This document shows, in pieces, positions 32,536 through 41,869 of a stretch of 53,458 bases of DNA (position 1 is the stretch's first letter; each line of letters begins with the position of its first letter). The DNA is from Devosia psychrophila. GTDB lineage: Bacteria; Pseudomonadota; Alphaproteobacteria; Rhizobiales; Devosiaceae. Below the pieces are notes generated by a model that was given only the letters and a program-made list of their open reading frames with translations, was not told the DNA's origin and searched no databases. The stretch covers positions 1-53,458 of the forward strand of contig NZ_LAPV01000090.1 of assembly GCF_000971275.1 (NCBI RefSeq), written 5' to 3'. Made by a program: the position numbers and the translations under genes.

Positions 32536-33716
32536 TGAGCTTTCTGAACAATCAAATCGCGCCACGTATCACCGAAGACGACGGCTCGTTCCGCACCAAG
32601 ATGCTGGGCATCGCCTCGGGCCTTACCGACGTCATCGCCATGGGCCGAGGCGATCCCGATTTCCATACGCCCGCCCACATTGTCGAGGCTGCCAAGAAGG
32701 CGATCGACGAAAACAAGCACCACTATACCTCGCCCTATGGCATTCCCGAATTGCGCACCGCCATCGCGGCCGACCTCAAAAAGGAATACGGCCTCGACTA
32801 TACCGCCGATGAAATCGCGGTGACAGCGGGCGTTCAGGAATCCATCACGCTGCTGATGCTGGCGCTGATCACGCCGGGCGATGAGGTGCTGCTTACCTCG
32901 CCGCGATTTACCACCTACGACATGGCGGTGAACCTGGCCGGGGGCGTGCCGATCCCGGTGCCGACGTTCCAGAAGGATGATTTCGCCCTCGACGTCGCCG
33001 AGATCGAAAGGCGCATCACGCCCAAGACGAAAATGTTCGTGCTGGTGTCACCCAACAACCCGACTGGCGCGGTCACGCCGCCATCGGTCATCCGCAAGAT
33101 TGCCGAGCTGGCGGTCAAGCATGACCTGATCATCGTCTCCGACGAGATTTATGCCAAGATTATCTACGAGGGCAACGAACACCTCTCGATCGCCACCATT
33201 CCGGGCATGAAAGAGCGCACCATCACGCTCAACGGCTTTTCCAAGACCTATGCGATGACCGGCTGGCGCATCGGCTACCTTGCCGCCCCCGCCGATTTCG
33301 TCGGCCGCATCACCGACACCCGGCACACTCTGTCGATCAACACCTGCACCATCAGCCAGTATGCCGCGCTCGCCGCAGTCACCGGCCCGCAGGAGCCGAT
33401 CCAGGCGATGATCGACGAATATACCGCGCGCCGGGCGTATCTGTTGCCGGCTCTGGACGAAATGGGGTTGACCTACGGCAATCCAGGCGGGGCGTTTTAC
33501 GTCTATATCAACGTGTCGGGCACTGGCATGTCGACGCCCGATTTCTGCGAGAAACTGCTGCGCGAAACCGGCGTGATGCTCTTCCCCGGCACCATGTTCG
33601 GCGACCACGACCCTAGCTATATCCGCATGTCGTTCCTGCAGCCGATCGACAAGATCAAGGAAGCGGTGACCCGTATGAAGGGCTTTATCGCCAAGCACGC
33701 AAAGGCCGCCGCATGA
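32535..33716 (+). CDS. Class I/II aminotransferase 2 (PLP-dependent)
   Basis: A 393-residue aminotransferase: 'GRGDPDFHTPAHIVEAAKKA', 'SPNNPTGAV', 'IIVSDEIYAKI' and the PLP lysine in 'NGFSKTYAMTGWRIGY'. It is a clear paralog of the copy at 24334-25536, with shared blocks 'GLTDVI..GRGDPD..TPAHIV' and 'IPGMKERTITL.GFSK'. It overlaps the upstream amidohydrolase stop and the downstream unknown gene, so it is made together with the plus-operon hydrolases. Confidence 0.92.
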   Translation: MSFLNNQIAPRITEDDGSFRTKMLGIASGLTDVIAMGRGDPDFHTPAHIVEAAKKAIDENKHHYTSPYGIPELRTAIAADLKKEYGLDYTADEIAVTAGVQESITLLMLALITPGDEVLLTSPRFTTYDMAVNLAGGVPIPVPTFQKDDFALDVAEIERRITPKTKMFVLVSPNNPTGAVTPPSVIRKIAELAVKHDLIIVSDEIYAKIIYEGNEHLSIATIPGMKERTITLNGFSKTYAMTGWRIGYLAAPADFVGRITDTRHTLSINTCTISQYAALAAVTGPQEPIQAMIDEYTARRAYLLPALDEMGLTYGNPGGAFYVYINVSGTGMSTPDFCEKLLRETGVMLFPGTMFGDHDPSYIRMSFLQPIDKIKEAVTRMKGFIAKHAKAAA

Positions 33717-35143
33717 GCGAGAAGCCCAACCCGGCCGAAAAATTCGTCGGCATCCAGGTCAGCCCGATCAACTTCATCGACGAGGGCGTCGAGACCGTGC
33801 TCGACATTCTTAAGGACCGCGTCGGCGTCAATGTCCTGATGCTGGGCACCGTGTCGTGGCTCGGCCTCAAGACCGGCCGCTCGATTTCCTACAAGCTCGA
33901 CGGCTGGCCCGACCATGGCGTACCGGAGCCGTTCGCGATGAAGGGCGGCGCCTATTTCCAGCCCGATCCGGCTTATTACAACGGCACCTTCATCAAGGAC
34001 TACCGCGCCAAGGACCCGGAGTTCGAGGGCAAGGACATCCTCGATATGGTGATCCAGCCGGCGCACGACCGGGGCATAAAGGTGTTCATCGAGCTGATGG
34101 AGCCTTTCTTCAAATACACCGGTCATGGCTCGACCAATACCGTCGATATACCCAACCTGGCACAGGCCATGGAGGTCGATATCTTCGGCCGGCTCGGCAG
34201 CGATCCATCGACCAGCAATCCCGATTATCGCAACTGGATCCTGTCTATGGTCGAGGATCAGGTGCGCAATTACAATATTGACGGGGTGATGTGGTGCAAC
34301 GAGCGCAACTCGCCGCTCGATACGCTGATCCAGGGCGGCGCGCCGGGCGATTTCTCGACCCATGCCCGCAAGGAGGCCATGGAGCGCGGCATCGACGTCG
34401 AGGCCTGCCGCCGCGCCCTGCTCAACCTTTATGATTTCATGCAGGAAGCCGCTTCGGGTAAGGAGTTCCCCGACGGCGCCTTCATCACTTTCATCCGCAC
34501 GCTGCTGGCCAATCCCGAAGCGTTGATCTGGGAGAAGTTCTGGCTCGAGCGCAACAAGGACCTCGACCGCGAGCTTTATGGCCTGGTCAAATGGTGCAAG
34601 CCCGGCATGAGCTTTGGGCTCAATATCTGGAACCGCAACCACTTCAACATCTTCCGCCGGGCCCAATGGCCGTGGGAAGAGCAGACCATTTATGCCGACT
34701 GGGTCAAGCCGATCACCTACCAGCACCAGGCTGGCGAGGTTTTCACCAAGGAACTCGGCTTCTTCCAGAAGACCATTTTGCGCGACTTCTCGCCGGATGA
34801 AGCCACGGCGGTGCTGTATCGCATCCTCGGGCTCAACGAGGCGCCTTATTCCGGCGTTATCGCCGCCGGCATGGACCCCGAAACCTATGTATTCGGCCAA
34901 TGTGCCGACGCAGTCAAAGGCGTCAATGGCAAGGCCAAGGTTTTCATGGGCCTCGGCGTCGATGCGCCACGGACCAAGGCCGAAACCGCCAAGATGACAC
35001 CCGACATCGCCTATCGATCGGTGATGGCGACCTATCGCGCCGGTGGCCATGGCGTCGTGCTGGCCCCAAATTATGCCAGCATGCACCTGACCAATCTCGA
35101 TGGCGTGGCCAAGGCCCTGATAGAACTGGGGCTTAAAGAGTGA
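33713..35143 (+). CDS. Unrecognised 476-residue protein, possibly a TIM-barrel glycosidase-like enzyme
   Basis: I do not recognise a characterised family. It is soluble, with no signal peptide or membrane segment. The alternating pattern looks like a TIM barrel: 'VGVNVLMLGTVSW', 'RGIKVFIELMEPFFKY', 'YNIDGVMWCNERNSPLD', 'KPGMSFGLNIWNRNHF' and 'YSGVIAAGMDPETY' resemble strand ends of glycoside-hydrolase barrels, with the glutamate in 'WCNERNS' as a possible catalytic acid. It is rich in Trp and Asn. It sits in the middle of the plus operon with 4-bp overlaps on both sides, so it belongs to the pathway and may cut a sugar part from the substrate. Confidence 0.55.
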   Translation: MSEKPNPAEKFVGIQVSPINFIDEGVETVLDILKDRVGVNVLMLGTVSWLGLKTGRSISYKLDGWPDHGVPEPFAMKGGAYFQPDPAYYNGTFIKDYRAKDPEFEGKDILDMVIQPAHDRGIKVFIELMEPFFKYTGHGSTNTVDIPNLAQAMEVDIFGRLGSDPSTSNPDYRNWILSMVEDQVRNYNIDGVMWCNERNSPLDTLIQGGAPGDFSTHARKEAMERGIDVEACRRALLNLYDFMQEAASGKEFPDGAFITFIRTLLANPEALIWEKFWLERNKDLDRELYGLVKWCKPGMSFGLNIWNRNHFNIFRRAQWPWEEQTIYADWVKPITYQHQAGEVFTKELGFFQKTILRDFSPDEATAVLYRILGLNEAPYSGVIAAGMDPETYVFGQCADAVKGVNGKAKVFMGLGVDAPRTKAETAKMTPDIAYRSVMATYRAGGHGVVLAPNYASMHLTNLDGVAKALIELGLKE

Positions 35144-36546
35144 CCAGTTACGATAACATCATTCGCAACGCCGAAGTGCTGACCCCGGACGGATTGCAGG
35201 CCGTCGATCTCGCCATCGCCAAGGGTCAGATCGCCGCGCTGCTGCCGCGTGGCGAGGGCGAAGCGGTAGAGACGATCGACGCCAGCGGCCAACATCTGTT
35301 GCCCGGCGCTGTCGACATCCACTTCCACATTCGCGCCCCGGCCTATCCAGACCGTGGCACCGTCGAGAGCGAAACGCGGGCCGCTGCAGCGGGCGGCATC
35401 ACGACGCTGTTCGAGATGCCGATCAGCAAGCCGTGCTGCAACACCGCCGAGCGCGTGGAAATCCGCCGCGCACATTTCGCCGAGCATGCCTTCATCAACT
35501 TCGGCCTTTATGCAGCCCCCGGCGATCTCGGGGAAACAAGCGTTGCGGCGATGGCCGCAGCGGGCATCGTGGCCTTCAAGATTTTCACGACCCCTGCCCC
35601 GGAAGGTCGTGACGACGAGTTCTTCGGCCTGTCATTCCCCAACGAAGCCGACCAGATGCGGGCCCTCAAAGCCGCAGCAACCACCAAACTACCGATAGTC
35701 GTGCATGCAGAAAGTGCGCAGTTGCTTGCACTTGCGGAAGCCGAAATCGCCGGCTCCGACTTGAGCAATATCGACGCCCATTTGGCCTCCCGTCCGGCCA
35801 TGTGCGAGGCTGTGGCCGTGGCCAAGCTCCTCGTCATGAACATCGAGGCACAGGCCAAGCTGCACATCGCCCATGTCACCAGCGCCCTCACAGTCGACGT
35901 GCTGCGCCGCTTTGCCGGCACCTCCGATTTCTCCGCCGAGACCTGCCCGCATTACCTGTTTCGCACCCATGACGACGTGCGCAAGGCGGGCGTGTTTGCC
36001 AAGATCAATCCACCGGTCCGGTTGCAGTCCGACCAGGATGCGTTGTGGCAGGCCATTGCCGATGGCATCATCACCCATGTCACCACCGATCATGCAGCCT
36101 TTTCGCACGCCGAGAAACTGGCTGGCGCCAGCAACATGGTCAACGCACCACCGGGCAGCCCCGGCTCCGAAGTGCTGGTTCCCAGCATGCTGGACGCCGT
36201 TGCCAAGGGTCGCATCAGCCTTAAGCTCGCTATGGCACTGCTCAGCGGCAATGCGGCCAAGCGCTTCAACTTGCCCGGCAAGGGCCGGATCGAGGTTGAT
36301 GCAGATGCCGACCTGATGCTGGTCGACATGGCCGGCAGGACCCGCATCGGACCCGATACGCTGCTGACCTTTGCCCGCGACGTGGCCCAACTTTACTATG
36401 GCGCCGATTTCTCCGGCCGCATCACGCGCACCATCGTGGCTGGTCAGACAGTCTATGACGGGGCCGTACGGGGCCGCCCCGGCTGGGGTCAGTATGTCTC
36501 GCCCGACAACCTTCACCCAGCCCAATCCACCCGCTTGAGGGCCTGA
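35140..36546 (+). CDS. Cyclic amidohydrolase (allantoinase/dihydroorotase/hydantoinase group)
   Basis: A 468-residue metal hydrolase that opens cyclic amides. The HxH pair is His61 and His63 in 'AVDIHFHIRAPAYPD', the carboxylated lysine is in 'IVAFKIFTT', further ligands are in 'PIVVHAES' and 'KLHIAHVTS', and the aspartate is in 'HVTTDHAAF'. 'AETCPHYLF' is characteristic of allantoinases and dihydroorotases. The GTG start overlaps the previous stop by 4 bp. It is a second, unrelated ring-opening candidate besides the PuuE-like protein. The exact ring (hydantoin, dihydropyrimidine, allantoin-like) is not readable. Confidence 0.87.
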   Translation: MTSYDNIIRNAEVLTPDGLQAVDLAIAKGQIAALLPRGEGEAVETIDASGQHLLPGAVDIHFHIRAPAYPDRGTVESETRAAAAGGITTLFEMPISKPCCNTAERVEIRRAHFAEHAFINFGLYAAPGDLGETSVAAMAAAGIVAFKIFTTPAPEGRDDEFFGLSFPNEADQMRALKAAATTKLPIVVHAESAQLLALAEAEIAGSDLSNIDAHLASRPAMCEAVAVAKLLVMNIEAQAKLHIAHVTSALTVDVLRRFAGTSDFSAETCPHYLFRTHDDVRKAGVFAKINPPVRLQSDQDALWQAIADGIITHVTTDHAAFSHAEKLAGASNMVNAPPGSPGSEVLVPSMLDAVAKGRISLKLAMALLSGNAAKRFNLPGKGRIEVDADADLMLVDMAGRTRIGPDTLLTFARDVAQLYYGADFSGRITRTIVAGQTVYDGAVRGRPGWGQYVSPDNLHPAQSTRLRA

Positions 36547-36549
36547 TCC

Positions 36550-37598
36550 ATGTCCACTGCCGTCGGAGGCCTACCAATGACCCAGACGCTTGCCAGCGAG
36601 CCACCCCTGCTTGAGGTGGATGACCTGCAGACATCGTTTATCGTGGGCGAAGGCCAGGATGTACGCGCCGTCGATGGCGTCAATTTCGTGGTTCGGGCGG
36701 GTGAAACCCTTGCCATCGTGGGAGAATCCGGGTCAGGCAAATCGGTGACCAGCCTCTCGATCATGCGCCTGCTGCCCAAGAACATCGGCCGCATTTCACG
36801 CGGCACGATCCGGCTGCGCGGCAAGGATCTGGTGACGCTGTCGGACCGCGAAATGCGCGCCATTCGGGGCAATGACATCGGCATGATCTTCCAGGAGCCG
36901 ATGACCAGCCTTAATCCAGTGCACACGATCGGCACCCAGATCGCCGAAGTGGTGATGCAGCACGACAAGCTCAAGAAAAAAGCGGCGCACCAGCGGGCCA
37001 TTGAGATGCTCGAACTGGTCGGCATTCCTGAACCAGTCAAGCGGGCAGATCAATATCCGCACCAGATGAGTGGCGGCATGCGCCAGCGCGCCATGATCGC
37101 CATGGCGCTGGCCTGCGAGCCGAGCGTGCTGATTGCCGACGAGCCGACCACCGCGCTCGACGTGACGATCCAGGCGCAGATTCTCGACCTGATGCGCAAC
37201 CTGCAAAAGAAGATGGGCATGGCCATCGTCTTCATCACCCACGATCTCGGCGTCGTGGCGGAAATGGCCGATAGGGTGGTGGTGATGTATGCCGGCCAGG
37301 TGGTCGAAACCGGCACGGTCGAAGAGATCTTCACCCGGCCTCTGATGCCCTACACGTCGGGCCTGATGCAGTCGATTCCGCGCATGGGCGAATCCGAGAA
37401 AAAGCTGCGCCTGCAGACCATCCCCGGCTATGTGCCGCTGCTGACCAAGCTACCGGGCGGTTGCCGTTTCCGCACCCGTTGCGCCTTCGCCGAAGACCGT
37501 TGCGCAGTGGCAGAGCCGCCGCTTGAAGAGCTTGAAAGCGGCCGCAGCGTGCGCTGCATCCGGTGGCGCGAACTGGAACTCAAGACAAAGGCTTCGGC

Positions 37599-37602
<4 letters not shown>
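36550..37602 (+). CDS. Peptide-type ABC transporter ATPase (OppD/DppD-like)
   Basis: A 350-residue ATPase. Walker A '[11 protein letters not shown]' (near 60), '[14 protein letters not shown]', signature '[15 protein letters not shown]', Walker B '[12 protein letters not shown]' and the C-terminal oligopeptide-type extension with the four-cysteine iron-sulfur region ('[19 protein letters not shown]') are all present. It pairs with the OppF-like protein encoded next. No permease gene is in this operon; the DppB/DppC-like permeases lie in the minus operon at 12685-14592, so the transporter is split between divergent operons. Confidence 0.94.
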
Positions 37603-38603
<1,001 letters not shown>

Positions 38604-38625
38604 TATCGCCGATCAGGAATTTCCG

Positions 38626-40296
38626 ATGACCAAACTCGACGTCAAATTTGACCGCTACTACACTTATGACGAAATGACCGAGCGGCTGCGCGCACTGGTC
38701 ACCGCCTATCCCGAGCTTGCAACGATGACTTCGCTGGCTAAGAGCTTCCAGGGTCGCGACGTCTGGATGATCGAGATCACCAATCCCAAGACTGGGCCGG
38801 CCGCTGAAAAGCCCGGCTATTACATCGATGGCCAGATCCACGCCGAAGAACACGCAACTTCGGCAGCGGCGCTCTATGCAGTTTGGCACCTGCTGACCAA
38901 GTATGGCACCGACGAAGAGGCTACCCGCCTGCTCAACACCCAGGTGTTCTACATCCTGCCGCGCATCAACCCGGATGGGGCCGAGCTGTCGCTGGTGCCG
39001 CCCTACTATAACTGGTGCGGCAACGGCCGTTTCATGCCCGGCGCGGATCGGCTGGAAGGCCTGATCCCCGAGGATATCGACGGCGACGGCTTCATCGTGT
39101 GGATGCGCGTACCCGACAGCAAGGGCGAGTGGAAGAAGAGCGCCAGCAATTCCGACATCATGGTGCAGCGCAAGCCGGGCGAGGAAGGCGGGCAGTATTA
39201 CCGCATGTATCCCGAGGGTTCGGTGCGCAACTTCGACGGCACCAACGTGCCGGTCGAGAAGCCATTCGACGGCAATATGAACCGCAACTTCCCCACCCAC
39301 TGGTCGCCCCAGGAATACGGCGGCGGCATCCACCCGCTGTCCGAGCCGGAAGCCTTCGGCATGGCGAAGTTCATTCTCGACCATTCCAATATTTGCGGCA
39401 TGTGCGCCTATCACACCCATGGGGGCATCATCCTGCGCCCCTCCATGACCAAGCCGGATACGGCGATGAGCGCCCGCGACATCAATCTCTACAAGGAAAT
39501 CGGCAAGGTCGGCACCGAACTGACCGGCTATCCTACGGTGTCGATCTACGAGGAATTTACTCCTGACAAGTCAGTGGTGCGCCGCGGCGGACTGATGGAC
39601 TGGACCTATGAGGAGATGGGCATCATCTCCTTCGGCACCGAGCTCTGGGACCTGGAACGCACGGCCGGCGTGCCCAAGGAGGGCTATTACAACCTCTATC
39701 CGCGCAACGAAGAGGTGCAGCAAAAGGTCTATGACTACGTCAAGGCCAACATGGCTGAAAAAGGCTGGCGCGACTGGAAGGAGTTCGACCACCCGCAGCT
39801 TGGCCCGATAGAGATCGGCGGCATGGTCAACATCTGGAGCTACCGCAATCCGCCGGGCGAGCTGCTCGAAGACATGGTCCGCCAGAACGTGCTGTTCAAC
39901 CTGCGCCACGCCGCAGCAGCGCCGCAGATCAAGGTCGATGAAGTCAGCATGACCAGCGTCGACACCGACCTCTACAAGGTCCGGGCAGTCATCTCCAACC
40001 ACGGCTATCTGCCGTCAAACCTGTCGGACGTCGCCATCGCCAACAAGGTCGCCAAACCCGTCGAGGTCAGCATTGCGGTCGAGGGGGGAGAGCTGGTGAT
40101 GAACCCGGAGAAAACCGAACTCGGCAACCTCGCCGGTCGCAACGAGCGCCTCTATCCATGGTCGCCGTGGGGCCAGCAATGGAGTGCCAACAGCCGTCCG
40201 GTTGAATGGCTGGTCCGCGCCCCCGCAGGCAGCAGCATTACCGTTACCAGCCACTCTGAAAAGGGCGGCACGCATCGGGTGACCAAGGCGATCTAA
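38626..40296 (+). CDS. M14-family zinc carboxypeptidase
   Basis: A 556-residue metallopeptidase. The zinc motif HxxE is His72 and Glu75 in 'YYIDGQIHAEEHATSAAALY', a substrate-binding 'NPDGAELS' follows, the third ligand histidine is near 263-265 ('CAYHTHGG') and the catalytic glutamate is in 'IISFGTELWD'. The C-terminal 130 residues form an extra beta-rich domain ending 'EKGGTHRVTKAI'. No signal peptide is seen, so it acts in the cytoplasm on imported material. It closes the plus operon before a terminator. A broken paralog of its tail lies at 52491-52797. Confidence 0.9.
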   Translation: MTKLDVKFDRYYTYDEMTERLRALVTAYPELATMTSLAKSFQGRDVWMIEITNPKTGPAAEKPGYYIDGQIHAEEHATSAAALYAVWHLLTKYGTDEEATRLLNTQVFYILPRINPDGAELSLVPPYYNWCGNGRFMPGADRLEGLIPEDIDGDGFIVWMRVPDSKGEWKKSASNSDIMVQRKPGEEGGQYYRMYPEGSVRNFDGTNVPVEKPFDGNMNRNFPTHWSPQEYGGGIHPLSEPEAFGMAKFILDHSNICGMCAYHTHGGIILRPSMTKPDTAMSARDINLYKEIGKVGTELTGYPTVSIYEEFTPDKSVVRRGGLMDWTYEEMGIISFGTELWDLERTAGVPKEGYYNLYPRNEEVQQKVYDYVKANMAEKGWRDWKEFDHPQLGPIEIGGMVNIWSYRNPPGELLEDMVRQNVLFNLRHAAAAPQIKVDEVSMTSVDTDLYKVRAVISNHGYLPSNLSDVAIANKVAKPVEVSIAVEGGELVMNPEKTELGNLAGRNERLYPWSPWGQQWSANSRPVEWLVRAPAGSSITVTSHSEKGGTHRVTKAI

Positions 40297-40352
40297 AGCA
40301 TGACGGCAGGCCAGGGACTGCCGTTTCCAAATCCGCATTCCTGTCCCAACTT

Positions 40353-40384
40353 AGCTCCGGATCGCAAGGTTCGGAGCTCTTTTT
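40353..40384 (+). terminator. Rho-independent terminator of the plus operon
   Basis: AGCTCCG (40353-40359) and CGGAGCT (40372-40378) form a 7-bp stem with a 12-base loop, followed by CTTTTTG. It lies 57 bp after the M14 peptidase stop codon and reads in the plus direction. A second small hairpin, ACGGCAG with CTGCCGT (40303-40324), lies just upstream. Confidence 0.75.
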
Positions 40385-40391
40385 GTCAGGG

Positions 40392-41108
40392 CTATGCTGC
40401 CAGTTGCTGCACCAGGTCCCAGGCCTTAATACGTTGGTCGTTGATCCCTGATGCGTCCTGCAGCGCCAAGTGAACAAAGGCCGGCGCCAGCTCCATCGGA
40501 TCCTTCCAGATCTTGCGGGTCTCCTCGCTGTAGGTGACCTCGCTCATCGCCGTATGCATCGGATGTCCGGGCGTGATGGTATTAACCGATACGTTAAATG
40601 GCGTGAATTCCTGCGACAGCGATCGCGACAGACCTTCAAGCCCGAACTTGGAGGCGCAATAGGTCGATTCATCGAGGCCGCCAACCACACCGGCATTGCT
40701 GGAAACATTGATGATAGCACCCGACCGGCGCTGCTTCATACCGGGTGCGACAGCCCGGACGCAGAGGAACGGTCCGCGCAGGTTGACGGCCAGCAGCCGG
40801 TCCCACTCGGCGACGCTAACCTGTTCCACGGGATTGAAAAATATGATGCCAGCATTGTTGACCAGCACGTCGGTCCGCCCGGCTTCCGCCTCGATGGCGG
40901 CGAAGATTTTCGCCACGTCATCGGCGTCGGCAAGGTCCATCTGGCGCGGGCGGATATCGCCGGGTTCATCTGCCAGCGTCGCGACTTCAGCGCCCAGCAT
41001 GTCCAGCGCATAAACCACCGCGCCCTCCTGCGCGTAGAGCCGCGCCACGGCCCGGCCCAGCCCGCGCGCGGCGCCGGTGACGACGGCAATCTTGCCCTGG
41101 AGCTTCAT
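40392..41108 (-). CDS. SDR-family oxidoreductase, last gene of the hydantoinase operon
   Basis: A 238-residue classical SDR: 'VVTGAARGLGRAV', 'ALDML' (aspartate, NAD), 'NNAG', 'VSSNAG' and the catalytic 'YCASK'. The C-terminal part parallels the SDR at 10864-11586 ('NTITPG..M.T.MSEVTYSEETRKIWKDP'), so both may handle related intermediates. The ATG at 41108 overlaps the preceding SDR gene by 4 bp. It converges on the plus operon terminator. Confidence 0.88.
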   Translation of the reverse strand: MKLQGKIAVVTGAARGLGRAVARLYAQEGAVVYALDMLGAEVATLADEPGDIRPRQMDLADADDVAKIFAAIEAEAGRTDVLVNNAGIIFFNPVEQVSVAEWDRLLAVNLRGPFLCVRAVAPGMKQRRSGAIINVSSNAGVVGGLDESTYCASKFGLEGLSRSLSQEFTPFNVSVNTITPGHPMHTAMSEVTYSEETRKIWKDPMELAPAFVHLALQDASGINDQRIKAWDLVQQLAA

Positions 41109-41869
41109 GTCGCGATCCTGCCGCCGTCGATGACGAGACCAATGCCGGTGACGAAGGAAGACTGTTTGGTAGCGAGGAAAAGCACCGCCTCGCCGATCTC
41201 GTCGCCAGTGCCCATGCGGCCGAGCGGGGTGATCGAGCGCCATTTTTGTTCAAGCGCAGCAGGGTCTTCGGCAAGCTGCATGTTGCGCTGGTTCATACCG
41301 GTGTCGATGACGCCGGGGTTAATTGCATTGCAGCGAATGTTGCGGGCCGCATATTCGATGGCGATAACGCGGGTCATGCTCATGATGGCGCCCTTGGACG
41401 CGGCATAGCTCAGGTTGCCGCCGACATTTGCAAAGGCGCTAACCGATGAATTGTTGACAATGGTGCCGCCGCCGTTGCGCAACAGGGCCGGCAGTGCGTG
41501 CTTGCAGCCGAAGAAGGTGCCCTTGAGATTGATGTCGATGACGCGCTCGAACAGCTGTTCGCTGATGGCGTCCGACGCGGTTACCGGCTGTTCGATGCCG
41601 GCGTTGTTGAAGATCGTGTCGAGCCTGCCGTGGTCGGTTTCCGCCTTGGCGATCAGGTTAGCAACATCGGCTTCGCGTGACACATCGGTTAGCAGGAAGC
41701 TAACGTTGAGACCACTTTGAGCGGCTTCCGCGATAAGCGAGGCGCCACCCTGGGCGTCGACGTCGCCGACGACCACCGAAGCGCCCTCGCGGGCGAACAG
41801 CAATGCAGTGGCGCGACCCATGCCACCGGCTCCGCCGGTGACAACAGCGACCATGTCTTGCATTCTCAT
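41105..41869 (-). CDS. SDR-family oxidoreductase
   Basis: A 254-residue classical SDR with 'VVTGGAGGMGRATALLF', 'VGDVD' (aspartate, NAD preference), 'NNAG', 'NSSVSA' and the catalytic 'YAASK'; it ends in 'VTGIGLVIDGGRI'. It is encoded directly after HyuB with a 4-bp overlap and before another SDR, so two dehydrogenations or one reversible epimerisation may follow the ring-opening step. Substrate unknown. Confidence 0.9.
   Translation of the reverse strand: MRMQDMVAVVTGGAGGMGRATALLFAREGASVVVGDVDAQGGASLIAEAAQSGLNVSFLLTDVSREADVANLIAKAETDHGRLDTIFNNAGIEQPVTASDAISEQLFERVIDINLKGTFFGCKHALPALLRNGGGTIVNNSSVSAFANVGGNLSYAASKGAIMSMTRVIAIEYAARNIRCNAINPGVIDTGMNQRNMQLAEDPAALEQKWRSITPLGRMGTGDEIGEAVLFLATKQSSFVTGIGLVIDGGRIAT

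Noticed and set aside
33617..35086. A 489-codon minus-strand frame opposite the unrecognised 476-residue protein
   Set aside because: I considered which strand is real. The plus frame overlaps its neighbours by 4 bp in operon style and has barrel-like hydrophobic strands; the minus frame crosses into the aminotransferase gene and lacks such features.
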